The notes beneath the pieces were generated by a model. The model was not told where the DNA came from, did no database searches, and saw only the letters and a list, made by a program, of their open reading frames with translations. This document shows positions 33,809 to 43,541 of a stretch of 64,000 bases of DNA, in pieces. Source of the DNA: Halococcus sediminicola (lineage in GTDB: Archaea; Halobacteriota; Halobacteria; Halobacteriales; Halococcaceae); the NCBI RefSeq assembly GCF_000755245.1, contig NZ_BBMP01000022.1, positions 434,001-498,000 of the forward strand. The letters are read 5' to 3'. The translations under genes were made by a program, and so were the position numbers. Positions within the stretch are counted from its first letter, which is position 1. The number at the start of each line of letters is the position of its first letter.

Positions 33809-34696
33809 ATGAGTGATTACGCGAACGACGTGCTCGTCTCGGCTGACTGGGTCGAGGAGCACCTCGACGAGTTCCAGAGCGACGATTCCGACTACCGACT
33901 GCTAGAAGTGAACAACCCCACCGTCACGGCGGACTCGGAGTACACCGCCTACGAGGAGGGTCACGCGCCCGGCGCGATCTTCTTCGACTGGGAGGAGGAC
34001 TTCACCGACCAGCACAACCGCGACATCCTCTCGAAGGACGCCTTCGAGGAGACGATGGGCGAGGCGGGCATCACCGAGGACGACACGATAGTGTTCTACG
34101 GTGGTGGCCGGGTTCCCAACTGGTTCGCGCTGTTCGCCTACTGGCAGGCCAAATACTACGGCCACGAGGACGCGAAGGTGCTCGACGGCGGGAAGGGCTA
34201 CTGGGTCGCAAACGACTACCCGCTCACCGACGAGGTCCCCGACTTCAGTGCCCAGGATTACAACGCCCGTGGTCCCTTCGAATCGATCCGTGCCTACCGC
34301 GACGACGTCGACACGGCCATCGAGCAGGGACTGCCGATGGTCGACGTGCGCTCGCCCGAGGAGTTCTCCGGCGAGGTCATCGCCCCCGAGGGACTGCAGG
34401 AGACCGCCCAGCGCGGCGGTCACATCCCCGGTGCGTCGAACGTCCCCATCGCGACCATTCTGAACGACGACGACACGTTCAAAAGTGCCGACGAACTCCG
34501 CGAACTCTACGCCGAGGCCGGCGTCGACGGCGAGGAGTCGACCATCGCCTACTGCCGCGTCGGCGAGCGCTCTTCGATCGAGTGGTTCGCGCTGCGCGAA
34601 CTGCTCGGCTTCGAGGACGTGCGGAACTACGACGGCTCGTGGACCGAGTGGGGCAGCATGATCCGCACCCCGATCGAGACCGGCGAGGGCGACTGA
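33809..34696 (+). CDS. Thiosulfate/3-mercaptopyruvate sulfurtransferase (two rhodanese domains)
   Basis: 295 residues from ATG 33809 (in-frame ATG 33803 adds two residues). Two rhodanese domains are present. The first is inactive-type (about 1-140, with FYGGGRVPNWFALFAYWQ), and the second carries the catalytic Cys in IAYCRVGERSS near residue 245. The CRVGERS loop is the thiosulfate sulfurtransferase type. DVRSPEEFSGEVIAPEG and the GHIPGASNVP segment are typical. It moves sulfane sulfur to thiol or cyanide acceptors. Confidence 0.9.
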   Translation: MSDYANDVLVSADWVEEHLDEFQSDDSDYRLLEVNNPTVTADSEYTAYEEGHAPGAIFFDWEEDFTDQHNRDILSKDAFEETMGEAGITEDDTIVFYGGGRVPNWFALFAYWQAKYYGHEDAKVLDGGKGYWVANDYPLTDEVPDFSAQDYNARGPFESIRAYRDDVDTAIEQGLPMVDVRSPEEFSGEVIAPEGLQETAQRGGHIPGASNVPIATILNDDDTFKSADELRELYAEAGVDGEESTIAYCRVGERSSIEWFALRELLGFEDVRNYDGSWTEWGSMIRTPIETGEGD

Positions 34697-34746
34697 GTCG
34701 ACACGCCCACTATTATTTTATTAGCCGCTGAGTGGTCAGTAGTCGT

Positions 34747-35157
34747 ATGACTACATCGTTCTCATCGCGATGGTGGTACGGAATCGCCACGACGCTCGTA
34801 CTGCTACTGTTTGTCTGGGTCGCATGGGCAGGTGTCAAGCTCACCACTGCTGTCGTACCCGAAACTGACCCGAGCCAGCTTGCTCCCCAAGGAATCGAAT
34901 CACTCCTTTTTCTCCTTGGAACGCTCGTTTTCGTGGTAATAACGTGGGCGAGCGCGCCGATATTTTCCATCAGTTTATTCATGGATGCTCGCGTCGTCCA
35001 TCGGGGCAATCTCGATTGGCAACCGAATCAGTATCTGTACGGTCTCATCGGTTTGCTCCATCTCGGTGCGCTATTCACCGTCGTCGTTTACGCCGTTAGC
35101 GTGCCCGTCGCGCTGTTCTATCTCTATCGTCGGCATCGGTACGTCGGAATTCCCTGA
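34747..35157 (+). CDS. Small multi-span membrane protein, unknown
   Basis: 136 residues from ATG 34747 (an in-frame GTG/ATG at 34732 would add five residues). Three hydrophobic stretches are visible, at about 10-30, 55-80 and 100-125. Less GC-biased third positions than its neighbours (TTT, ATA and CAA are used freely) hint at a different origin. AT-rich TATTATTTTATTAG about 20-30 bases before the start could be its promoter. I do not recognise the family. Confidence 0.6.
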   Translation: MTTSFSSRWWYGIATTLVLLLFVWVAWAGVKLTTAVVPETDPSQLAPQGIESLLFLLGTLVFVVITWASAPIFSISLFMDARVVHRGNLDWQPNQYLYGLIGLLHLGALFTVVVYAVSVPVALFYLYRRHRYVGIP

Positions 35158-35232
35158 TTGTTCCGCACGTCGATCGGTGGCTGATTCACCCCGAGCGAGC
35201 GCGTCAAGTGGCTCCAGCCCCTCTATTGGTCA

Positions 35233-37302
35233 ATGAGTGATACCCAGTCCGGCCCGCTCCAGCCGGACCGTCCCGGAAAGGAGATCCCGTTTCGCGTCGA
35301 GGCACCGTTCGATCCCGCGGGCGATCAGCCCGAAGCCATCGAACAGCTCGCGGCGGGGTTCGAGCAGGGGATGGACGCCCAGACCCTGCTCGGGGTCACG
35401 GGGTCCGGTAAAACGAATACCGTCTCGTGGGTCGTCGAGGAAATCCAGAAACCGACGCTCGTCATCGCGCACAACAAGACCCTCGCCGCACAGCTCTACG
35501 AGGAGTTCCGCAACCTCTTCCCGGACAACGCCGTCGAGTATTTCGTCTCGTACTACGACTACTACCAGCCCGAGGCCTACGTCGAGGCCAGCGACACCTA
35601 CATCGACAAGGACGCCTCGATCAACGACGAGATCGACCGGCTCAGACACTCCGCGACGCGCTCGCTGCTCACCCGCGACGACGTGATCGTGGTCGCCTCC
35701 GTCTCCGCGATCTACGGGCTCGGTGACCCGAAGAACTACATCGATATGAGCCTCGAACTCGAAGTGGGTCAGGAGATCGACCGCGACGAGTTGTTGAAGG
35801 GTCTCGTCGATCTGAACTACGAGCGCAACGACGTCGACTTCACGCAGGGCACCTTCCGTGTTCGGGGCGATACGGTGGAAATCTTCCCGATGTACGGCCG
35901 TTTCGCCGTTCGGGTCGAGTTCTGGGGCGACGAAATCGACCGCTTGACGAAACTCGACCCGCTCGAAGGCGAGGTCAAAAGCGAGGAGCCGGCCGTCCTC
36001 ATCCACCCCGCAGAGCACTACTCGATCCCCGAAAATCGCCTCGAAACGGCCATCGGGGAAATCGAGGAGCTGATGGACGAACGGGTCTCCTATTTCGAGC
36101 GCGAGGGCGACCTCGTCGCGGCCCAGCGCATCGAGGAGCGCACCACTTTCGACCTCGAAATGTTGCGCGAGACGGGCTACTGCTCGGGCATCGAGAACTA
36201 TTCGGTGCATCTCTCCGACCGCGATTCGGGTGACGCGCCGTTCACCCTCCTGGACTACTTCCCCGACGACTTTCTGACTGTCATCGACGAATCCCACCAG
36301 ACCGTGCCCCAGATCAGGGGTCAGTTCGCGGGCGACAAATCCCGCAAGGACTCGCTGGTGGGCAACGGTTTCCGCCTGCCGACGGCCTACGACAACCGTC
36401 CGCTCCGCCAGCCCGAGTTCGCCGAAAAGACCGGCCAGACTCTCTACGTGAGCGCGACGCCTGCCGACTACGAGCGTGAGCAGTCCGAACAGATCGTCGA
36501 GCAGATCGTTCGGCCCACCCATCTCGTCGATCCGAAGGTCGAGATCTCGCCGGTCGACGGCCAGATCGACGATCTCCTCGAACGGATCGACGGGCGCGTC
36601 GAGCGCGACGAGCGGATCCTCGTCACCACGCTCACCAAGCGGATGGCCGAGGACCTCACCGAATACCTCGAAGAGGCCGGCATCGCCGTCGAGTACATGC
36701 ACGACGAGACGGACACGCTCGAACGCCACGAACTCGTCCGCGGCCTTCGTTTGGGGGAGTTCGACGTGCTCGTGGGCATCAACCTCCTCCGTGAGGGCCT
36801 CGACATTCCCGAAGTCTCGCTGGTGGCGATCCTCGACGCCGATCAGGAGGGGTTCCTCCGCTCGGAAACCACGCTCGTCCAGACGATGGGTCGCGCAGCG
36901 AGAAACGTCAACGGCGAAGTGGTACTCTACGCCGACGACGTGACCGACTCGATGGAGTCGGCGATCGACGAGACCCAGCGCCGCCGCGAGATCCAGCAGG
37001 AGTACAACGCCGAGCACGGCTTCGAGCCACGGACCATCGAGAAGGAGGTCGGCGAGACGAACCTCCCCGGATCGGAGACCGATACTGGAGGCACGGCGAC
37101 CCTCGAACCGGACTCAACCGAGGAAGCCAGAGAACTCGTCGCCGACCTCGAAGATCGGATGGACGAGGCCGCCGGCAACCTGGAGTTCGAGCTCGCGGCG
37201 GACATCCGCGATCGCATCCGCGAACTCCGCAACGAGTTCGATCTCGAAAGCAAAGGGGGCGTTCCACCCGAAGAAGACGTGCCGCCGGAAGCCGAGTTCT
37301 AA
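35233..37302 (+). CDS. uvrB: Excinuclease ABC subunit B
   Basis: A 689-residue DNA damage verifier of bacterial-type nucleotide excision repair. Visible are Walker [14 protein letters not shown] (about 53-65), the beta-hairpin segment [11 protein letters not shown] that clamps DNA, the helicase motif [24 protein letters not shown] (motif V) and QTMGRAARN (motif VI). The UVR domain at the C-terminus binds UvrC. The last 50 residues are acidic. uvrC is also in the window, uvrA is not. Confidence 0.97.
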   Translation: MSDTQSGPLQPDRPGKEIPFRVEAPFDPAGDQPEAIEQLAAGFEQGMDAQTLLGVTGSGKTNTVSWVVEEIQKPTLVIAHNKTLAAQLYEEFRNLFPDNAVEYFVSYYDYYQPEAYVEASDTYIDKDASINDEIDRLRHSATRSLLTRDDVIVVASVSAIYGLGDPKNYIDMSLELEVGQEIDRDELLKGLVDLNYERNDVDFTQGTFRVRGDTVEIFPMYGRFAVRVEFWGDEIDRLTKLDPLEGEVKSEEPAVLIHPAEHYSIPENRLETAIGEIEELMDERVSYFEREGDLVAAQRIEERTTFDLEMLRETGYCSGIENYSVHLSDRDSGDAPFTLLDYFPDDFLTVIDESHQTVPQIRGQFAGDKSRKDSLVGNGFRLPTAYDNRPLRQPEFAEKTGQTLYVSATPADYEREQSEQIVEQIVRPTHLVDPKVEISPVDGQIDDLLERIDGRVERDERILVTTLTKRMAEDLTEYLEEAGIAVEYMHDETDTLERHELVRGLRLGEFDVLVGINLLREGLDIPEVSLVAILDADQEGFLRSETTLVQTMGRAARNVNGEVVLYADDVTDSMESAIDETQRRREIQQEYNAEHGFEPRTIEKEVGETNLPGSETDTGGTATLEPDSTEEARELVADLEDRMDEAAGNLEFELAADIRDRIRELRNEFDLESKGGVPPEEDVPPEAEF

Positions 37303-37329
37303 CCGGTCGTCCGTTCCGAACCCACCGTA

Positions 37330-37364
37330 ACACAAACATAGTTGTATTACTGAAAGCAGTATTG
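37330..37364 (+). promoter_or_regulatory. Tandem imperfect palindromes upstream of nrdA (possible operator)
   Basis: ACACAAACATAGTTGT (37330-37345) is an imperfect 16-base palindrome that resembles the NrdR-box pattern, and TACTGAAAGCAGTA (37348-37361) is a second inverted repeat directly after it. A TATA-like GGTTTATGC (about 37369-37377) follows. The distance to the nrdA ATG leaves a leader of about 85 bases, unusual in this window. Suggests regulation of the reductase operon. By eye only. Confidence 0.35.
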
Positions 37365-37482
37365 GAAAGGTTTATGCGAGTTCCGCGTGCCCGTTCGATA
37401 CGGACGCGGTTCCCGGTCGACGGAAACCGCCGGACAGCGATCGACAGCGAGTCACAACCATGTGCCGACAGTCAGCCACACC

Positions 37483-39930
37483 ATGAGCGAAGGAGCACAG
37501 GCCACCCAAGCGGACGTCGTTCGCCGGGCGCTCGACCGAGCGCGCCCGGACGGCGAGGAGATCATCACCGAGAGCGCCGCCGCGGACGTCGTCGCCGCGA
37601 CCGAACGCGACCTCTACGCGGGCGCGGCCGACGTGGCGGCCCGCGAGGCGCTGATCGGGGTGTTGACCGCCCGCATCGAGCACGAGCCGGGGTACAAACG
37701 GCTCGCCGCCGCGGTGTTCCGCCATCAGCACTACCGCGACGTCACGGGCGAGGAACCCGGCCCGGAGGAGATCCCCGAAACGGGCTACCGCGAGACATTC
37801 AGATGGGGGATCGAGCGCGGCATCGAAGCGGATCTCCTCGACGAACGGATGGGCGAGTACGATCTCGACGCACTCGCCGACCACCTCGATCCCGCGCGCG
37901 ACGACCGACTCGAATACATGGCGATGACGACGCTCGCCCAGCGGTACTTCCTCACCATCGACGACGAACCGATCGAGCTTCCACAGGCGTTCTGGATGCG
38001 CGTCGCGATGGGCATCGCACTCGCCGAACCCGCAGGCGAGCGCCTCGCGCGCGCGAAGGAATTCTACAACGAACTCTCCACCCTCCGCTTCGTCTTCTCG
38101 ACGCCGACGCTGTTTCACGCCGGGACGACCCACCCGCAGCTCTCGTCGTGCTATCTCACGACCGTGCCGGACGATCTAGAGGGGATCTTCGATTCGTACA
38201 AGGCCCACGCGAAGCTCTCGAAGTGGTCCGGCGGGCTCGGCAACGACTGGACGAACGTCCGGGCGGCGGGCGCACGCATCGCATCGACGGGCGTCGAATC
38301 GACGGGCACGGTCCCGTTCCTCAACATCTCGAACGACGTGACCGCGGCGATCAACCGGTCGGGAAAGCGCCGCGGTGCGGCGTGTGCCTATCTCGAACCG
38401 TGGCATCTCGACTTCCCGGCCTTCCTGGATCTGAAGCGCAACACGGGCGACGAGCGCCGGCGCACCCACGAGATGAACACCGCGGCGTGGGTGCCCGATC
38501 TGTTCATGAAGCGCGTCGAGAACGACGAGCGATGGACCTTGTTCTCGCCCGACGAAACGTCCGATCTCCACGGAACCTATGGCGAGGCGTTCGAGCAACG
38601 CTATTGCGAGTACGAGCGCCAGGCCGACGAGGGCGAGATCGACCAGTACGAGCGCCGCGACGCCACCGAGCTCTGGCGAACGATGCTCACCCGCCTGTTC
38701 GAGACCGGCCATCCGTGGCTCACGTTCAAGGACGCCTGCAACGTCCGTTCGCCCCAGAACCACGCGGGCGTCGTCAACTCCTCGAATCTCTGTACCGAGA
38801 TCACGCTCAACACCTCCGCCGAGGAGACCGCGGTCTGCAATCTCGGCTCGGTGAATCTCGCTCGCCACGTCGGCGAGGACGGGATCGATCGCGAGCGCCT
38901 CGCCGACACCATCGAGACGGCGATGCGGATGCTCGACAACGTGGTGGATCTCAACTTCTATCCCACCGACCGCGCCGAGCGCTCGAACACCCGCCATCGA
39001 CCCGTCGGTCTCGGCATGATGGGCTTTCACGAGGCGCTGATCGAGCAGGACATCCCGATGGCGAGCGACGAGGCCATCGACTTCGCCGACCGCATCGCGG
39101 AGTTTCACTCCTATCACGCTATACTCAATTCCTCACGCCTCGCTGCGGAACGCGGCCCCTACGACTCCTACGAGGGTTCGAAGTGGGATCGCGATCTCTT
39201 CCCGCAGGACACCGTCTCGCTGTTGGAGGACGAACGCGATCGCGAGATCCCGATCGACGTGACCGAACGCCTCGACTGGGGACCAGTTCGCGAGCACGTC
39301 GCCGAGCACGGGATGCGCAACTCGAACACGATGGCGATCGCGCCGACGGCGACGATCTCGACGATCGCCGGCACCACCCCCTCGATCGAGCCGCTCTATT
39401 CGAATCTCTACGTCAAATCGAACATGAGCGGCGAGTTCACCGTCGTCAACGACCGCCTCGTCGCCGATCTCGACGAGCGCGATCTCTGGGACGAGGAGAT
39501 GCTCGATCGGATCAAGTATCACGATGGCTCGATCCAGGATATTCCCGAAATTCCCGAGGAGATCCGCGAGCGCCATCGCGGCGCGTTCGAGATCGACCCG
39601 CGCCACCAGCTCGAACTCGCCGCTCACAGGTGTATCTGGCTCGATCAGAGCCAGTCGGTCAACGTCTTCTTCCCCTCGACGGACGGCTCGCTGCTCGACG
39701 ACGTCTACCGAACGGCCTGGAAACTCGGCCTGAAGACGACCTACTATCTCCGTACGCTGGGCGCGAGCCAGTTCGAGAAATCCACTATCGACATGGCCGA
39801 GTACGGCCGGACGCAGACGCGCGACGTGGAGGACGACGGCACCGAAGACACCGACAGCACCGACGACGGTGACGGAGACGAAACCGACCTTCCGACGGTC
39901 GAAGATCCGACCTGCGAGGCCTGCCAGTAA
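37483..39930 (+). CDS. nrdA: Ribonucleoside-diphosphate reductase alpha subunit (class I R1)
   Basis: 815 residues from ATG 37483. Reduces ribonucleotides to deoxyribonucleotides. Active-site elements are present: LSSCYLTTV (first redox Cys), NLCTEITLN (radical Cys with Asn and Glu), AVCNLGSVNL (second redox Cys), NVFFPSTDGS, and the Tyr-Tyr radical relay in LKTTYYLRTLG. The C-terminal tail ends PTCEACQ, giving the shuttle Cys pair after a 50-residue acidic linker. I see no ATP-cone motif at the N-terminus, so overall activity control may be absent. The stop overlaps nrdB by one base. Confidence 0.94.
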   Translation: MSEGAQATQADVVRRALDRARPDGEEIITESAAADVVAATERDLYAGAADVAAREALIGVLTARIEHEPGYKRLAAAVFRHQHYRDVTGEEPGPEEIPETGYRETFRWGIERGIEADLLDERMGEYDLDALADHLDPARDDRLEYMAMTTLAQRYFLTIDDEPIELPQAFWMRVAMGIALAEPAGERLARAKEFYNELSTLRFVFSTPTLFHAGTTHPQLSSCYLTTVPDDLEGIFDSYKAHAKLSKWSGGLGNDWTNVRAAGARIASTGVESTGTVPFLNISNDVTAAINRSGKRRGAACAYLEPWHLDFPAFLDLKRNTGDERRRTHEMNTAAWVPDLFMKRVENDERWTLFSPDETSDLHGTYGEAFEQRYCEYERQADEGEIDQYERRDATELWRTMLTRLFETGHPWLTFKDACNVRSPQNHAGVVNSSNLCTEITLNTSAEETAVCNLGSVNLARHVGEDGIDRERLADTIETAMRMLDNVVDLNFYPTDRAERSNTRHRPVGLGMMGFHEALIEQDIPMASDEAIDFADRIAEFHSYHAILNSSRLAAERGPYDSYEGSKWDRDLFPQDTVSLLEDERDREIPIDVTERLDWGPVREHVAEHGMRNSNTMAIAPTATISTIAGTTPSIEPLYSNLYVKSNMSGEFTVVNDRLVADLDERDLWDEEMLDRIKYHDGSIQDIPEIPEEIRERHRGAFEIDPRHQLELAAHRCIWLDQSQSVNVFFPSTDGSLLDDVYRTAWKLGLKTTYYLRTLGASQFEKSTIDMAEYGRTQTRDVEDDGTEDTDSTDDGDGDETDLPTVEDPTCEACQ

Positions 39931-40925
39931 TGCCGATCACCTACACCACCGATTCGGATGGACACGACCCGAACAAGATCCTGCCGATCGACTACGAGTG
40001 GGCGCGCGAATACTACCGCGACGGCGTGGCGAACAACTGGGTTCCCGAGGAGATCCCGATGGGCGAGGACGTTCGCCAATGGAACGAGGGTGAACTCACC
40101 GACGCCGAGCGCCAACTCGTCGAGTGGAACCTGGGTTTTTTCTCCACCGCGGAATCGCTGACCGCGAACAACATCGTGCTCGCGGTCTACGACCACGTCA
40201 CCGCCCCCGAGTGTCGCCAGTATCTCCTCCGTCAAGCCTACGAGGAAGCCGTCCACACGGACACGTTCATCTACTGCTGCGACAGTCTGGGCTTCGATCC
40301 GGACTATCTCTACGGGATGTACGACCGGATTCCCGCCATCGAGGAGAAAGACGAGTTCGTGGTCGATCTCACCAGAGTAATCGACCGCGACGACTTCGAG
40401 ATCGATAGCCAAGACGACGTTCGAGCGTTCATGCGCGATCTGATCGGCTTTTACGTCATCATGGAGGGCATCTTCTTCTACGCCGGCTTCGCGATGATGC
40501 TCGGGCTCAAGCGCCAGGGGAAGATGACCGGCATCGGCCAGCAGTTCGAGTACATCATGCGCGACGAGTCCCTGCATTTGGGATTCGGCGTCGATCTCAT
40601 CGATGCCATCCGCACGGAGACCGGCGCGTGGACCGCCGACTTCGGTCGTGAGGTCCGCGAACTCGTCACCGAGGCCGTCGATCTCGAACGCCGCTACGCC
40701 CGCGAGGCCTGCCCGGAGGAGATCCTCGGGATGGGCCCCGACCAGTTCGCCGAGTACGTCGAGTACGTCGCCGACCGCCGGCTCGGCCAGCTCGATCTCG
40801 ACCCCGAGTACGGAACTGACAACCCGTTCCCGTGGCTCTCGGCAGCCGCCGACCTGAATAAAGAAAAGAACTTCTTCGAGACCCAGGTAACGGAGTACCG
40901 CACCGGCGGCTCGCTGGAGTGGTGA
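39930..40925 (+). CDS. nrdB: Ribonucleoside-diphosphate reductase beta subunit, class Ic-like R2
   Basis: 331 residues. The metal ligands align by spacing with E. coli R2: E75, E106, H109, E179, E213 and H216 correspond to D84, E115, H118, E204, E238 and H241 (intervals 31 and 34 kept). Two substitutions define class Ic: the first ligand is Glu (STAESL) rather than Asp, and Phe113 stands at the radical Tyr122 position (EEAVHTDTFIY). The Chlamydia R2c enzyme with these residues uses a Mn/Fe cofactor and no tyrosyl radical, and the same is inferred here. It is translationally coupled to nrdA. Confidence 0.93.
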   Translation: MPITYTTDSDGHDPNKILPIDYEWAREYYRDGVANNWVPEEIPMGEDVRQWNEGELTDAERQLVEWNLGFFSTAESLTANNIVLAVYDHVTAPECRQYLLRQAYEEAVHTDTFIYCCDSLGFDPDYLYGMYDRIPAIEEKDEFVVDLTRVIDRDDFEIDSQDDVRAFMRDLIGFYVIMEGIFFYAGFAMMLGLKRQGKMTGIGQQFEYIMRDESLHLGFGVDLIDAIRTETGAWTADFGREVRELVTEAVDLERRYAREACPEEILGMGPDQFAEYVEYVADRRLGQLDLDPEYGTDNPFPWLSAAADLNKEKNFFETQVTEYRTGGSLEW

Positions 40926-41476
40926 GCGTGGCCGAAGCGAACGCCGCGGCCGATCGCACGACTGTCAACGATGAGGGGAGTACCGGTGACGGGAATGTCG
41001 ACGACGAGAACGCTGGCGAAATGACCCTCGGCGCGTCGTACACGGAGATGAGCGAGATCCTGATGCCGACCGATACCAACAATTTGGGATGCGCGCTCGG
41101 CGGACGGGTGCTCCACTGGATGGACATCTGCGCGGCGATCGCCTCACGGCGGTTTTCGGGTGGGTTGACCGTCACCGCGGCGATGGAGGGCGTTGCATTT
41201 CTCGCGCCGATCGAGCAGGGCGAGATCGTCACGCTCTCGGGCTACGTCTTCGCGACGGGGCGGACGAGTATGGACGTGAAAGTCACTGTCACGGCCGAAC
41301 GCCCGGCGGCCGACGAACTCCGCGAGACGACGACCTCGTTTTTCACCTTCGTCGCCGTCGACGGCTCGCATGGCACGCGACCGGTGCCCGACCTCGTCTG
41401 CGCGGGCGATCACCAGCACGCGCTCCGCGATCGTGCTCTCGAACAACGCCGCGAGCACCGCAAACGTACCGGATAA
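40922..41476 (+). CDS. Hotdog-fold acyl-CoA thioesterase
   Basis: About 184 residues from GTG 40922, overlapping the nrdB stop (GTG 40919 is the alternative). The N-terminal 30 residues are acidic and low-complexity. The hotdog domain follows: EILMPTDTNNLGCALGGRVL, HWMDICAAIASRRFSG, TVTAAMEGVAFLAPIEQGEI, as in cytosolic acyl-CoA hydrolases (YciA/ACOT7 type) with the catalytic Asp in the helix. It hydrolyses acyl-CoA thioesters. The link to nrdAB is probably only positional. Confidence 0.85.
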   Translation: MSVAEANAAADRTTVNDEGSTGDGNVDDENAGEMTLGASYTEMSEILMPTDTNNLGCALGGRVLHWMDICAAIASRRFSGGLTVTAAMEGVAFLAPIEQGEIVTLSGYVFATGRTSMDVKVTVTAERPAADELRETTTSFFTFVAVDGSHGTRPVPDLVCAGDHQHALRDRALEQRREHRKRTG

Positions 41477-41533
41477 CGGTCGTCCCGCCGAAAACGGAGC
41501 TTTAACTTATTACGGACTGATGGTTCTGCAATC

Positions 41534-41740
41534 ATGGTCGATCCGTCCTCGCTGGAAACCGAACGTACGTCCGCGTTCGCGTTCGAGACCCGCTCACAGC
41601 TGGACATGCTCGTCTTTCTCGTCGCACTCGTCGGTGCCGGCGTGACTCTTGGCCCCACGATCGGCTTTCTGGCCGGACTGGTCTGTGTCGGGATCGCCGT
41701 CATCACGCTCGGGCGACTCTACCGTCGCGAGTTTCGGTGA
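41534..41740 (+). CDS. Small two-helix membrane protein, unknown
   Basis: 68 residues. A charged N-terminus (about 24 residues) is followed by two hydrophobic helices, DMLVFLVALVGAGVTLGPTI and FLAGLVCVGIAVITLGRLY, and a basic end RREFR. TATA-like TTTAACTTA centred near -28 supports the ATG and leaderless expression. I do not recognise the family. Confidence 0.65.
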   Translation: MVDPSSLETERTSAFAFETRSQLDMLVFLVALVGAGVTLGPTIGFLAGLVCVGIAVITLGRLYRREFR

Positions 41741-41778
41741 CGTGGTTTTCCATCCGCGAACGGTCCAGCGCCGCGAGC

Positions 41779-43515
41779 TCAGAGCCGTCCCTGGATCGTC
41801 GTGGCGGTCTTCTCGCCCACTCCAGAGACCGACTGCAGTTCGTCGGGCGAGGCCGCGCGCACCCCGTCGACGCTGCCGAAGCGCCGGAGCAGACGTTTTC
41901 TCGTTTCCGGGCCGATGCCGGGGACGTCGTCGAGCACGGTCTTCACCTCGTCGCGCAGGGTCTGGTGGTACTGCACCGCGAACCGATGGGACTCGTCGCG
42001 CACGCGCTGGAGCAGGTGGCGCTCGGGCGCGTCGTCGGGCCACGCGAAACTCCCCTCGGGGGTGACGACGCGTTCTTCGGCCTTCGCCAGTCCGATCGCG
42101 GGTACGTCCCAGCCGACCTCGGAGAGCGCATCGCGCGCGGCGTTCAACTGCCCTTCGCCGCCGTCGATGAGCAGCAGGTCGGGTTCCGGCCTATCATCTC
42201 GCCCCTCGACGGCCCGCCGAGCGCGCCACGCCACAAGCGCGCGCATGTTGGCGTAGTCGTCGTTTTCGTCTTGCAATTTCTTTCGCCGGTAGTCGGATTT
42301 CTCGGGACTACCGTCGACGAACGTCACGTCGCTGCCGACGGCGGCCCGGCCCTGTGCGTGGCTCACGTCGAACCCCTCGATCCTGTTCGCCCGTTCGATG
42401 CCGAGGCGTTCGGCGAGTGCCGCCGTCCCGTCGGCCTTTCCGCGTCCGCGGCGGGCGTTTTTGAGCGCCAGCTCCACGAGGGTCGCTTCGCGCCCCGCAC
42501 CGGGAACGCGCACCGCGACGTTCTCACTACTGAGCCAGTCGTCGAGTTCGTCGTCCACGAATCGCTCCGAGAGCAGCAGTGCATCGGGCAGCGAGCGCTC
42601 GGCGTAATACTGGACGATGAACGCCGCGAGCACGCTCCCCACACCCTCCTCGCCGTCGTCGGGCACCGAGAGTGTGTGGCGGTCGCGCTCGACGAGCTGG
42701 CCGCCCTCGCTGTGTAATCTGGCGACCGTCGCGCTCTCACCCTCGACGACCGCGCCCAGCACGTCGACCCACTCCTCACCGGTTTGGGCCGACACGGCCT
42801 CGCCGCCGCCCTCGTGGAACGATTCCACGACCTGAAGCTTATCGCGCAGGTTCGCGGCCCGCTCGAAGTTTTTCTTCTGTGTTGCGCGCTCCATCTCCCG
42901 AGTGAGGGGATCGGCGAGCAGTCCCGGACTCCCCTCGAAAAAGCGCTCGACGGACTCGACGTCGGCGATGTACTCCTCACCACCGATCTCGCCGGTACAC
43001 GGCGCGGTGCAGAGTCCGAGGTCGTGGTCGAGACAGGGCCGATCGCGTCCGGAAAACTTGTGATCCGAACAGCCCCGCACGCCGTAGGTCTCCCGGAGTG
43101 CCTTCACCACGGTCTCGACGCGCCCGCGCTCGGTGTACGGCCCGAACGCCACGGCACCCGGGTTCGGGTCCCGTGTCACCTCGATGCGCGGGAACTCGTG
43201 ATCGGTGAGTTGCACTAATGGATACGACTTGTCGTCCTTCAGGCGGACGTTGTACCGTGGCTGGTGGCGCTTGATGAGGTTCGCCTCCAGCAGGAGGGCC
43301 TGCGTCTCGGTGTCCGTGACCGCACACTCGATCTCTTTCGCGCGCTCGACCATCTTCCCGATGCGGTACGAGCGCGGGTCGGCGTACGAGCGCACCCGCT
43401 CGCGGATATCGACGGCCTTCCCCACATAAAGGGTCGTCCCGTCCGCTCGAAACTGATAGACGCCCGGTTCGCGCGGGAGGTCGGCGGCGCGCTCGCGGAC
43501 GTGCGCTGCGTCCAT
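41779..43515 (-). CDS. uvrC: Excinuclease ABC subunit C
   Basis: A 578-residue dual-incision nuclease. The GIY-YIG domain at the N-terminus ([22 protein letters not shown], about 18-40) makes the 3' cut. The UVR domain [20 protein letters not shown] binds UvrB. The RNase H-like domain with [21 protein letters not shown] and [14 protein letters not shown] makes the 5' cut. The C-terminal helix-hairpin-helix motifs ([20 protein letters not shown] and [14 protein letters not shown]) bind DNA. Length is normal. Confidence 0.97.
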   Translation of the reverse strand: MDAAHVRERAADLPREPGVYQFRADGTTLYVGKAVDIRERVRSYADPRSYRIGKMVERAKEIECAVTDTETQALLLEANLIKRHQPRYNVRLKDDKSYPLVQLTDHEFPRIEVTRDPNPGAVAFGPYTERGRVETVVKALRETYGVRGCSDHKFSGRDRPCLDHDLGLCTAPCTGEIGGEEYIADVESVERFFEGSPGLLADPLTREMERATQKKNFERAANLRDKLQVVESFHEGGGEAVSAQTGEEWVDVLGAVVEGESATVARLHSEGGQLVERDRHTLSVPDDGEEGVGSVLAAFIVQYYAERSLPDALLLSERFVDDELDDWLSSENVAVRVPGAGREATLVELALKNARRGRGKADGTAALAERLGIERANRIEGFDVSHAQGRAAVGSDVTFVDGSPEKSDYRRKKLQDENDDYANMRALVAWRARRAVEGRDDRPEPDLLLIDGGEGQLNAARDALSEVGWDVPAIGLAKAEERVVTPEGSFAWPDDAPERHLLQRVRDESHRFAVQYHQTLRDEVKTVLDDVPGIGPETRKRLLRRFGSVDGVRAASPDELQSVSGVGEKTATTIQGRL

Positions 43516-43541
43516 CGACTAGTGCAGGCGCGCGAGGCGCT

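Noticed and set aside
37387-37482. 32-residue N-terminal extension of NrdA from GTG 37387
   Set aside because: It begins too close to the TATA-like element to be transcribed and translated, and the extension has no family similarity.
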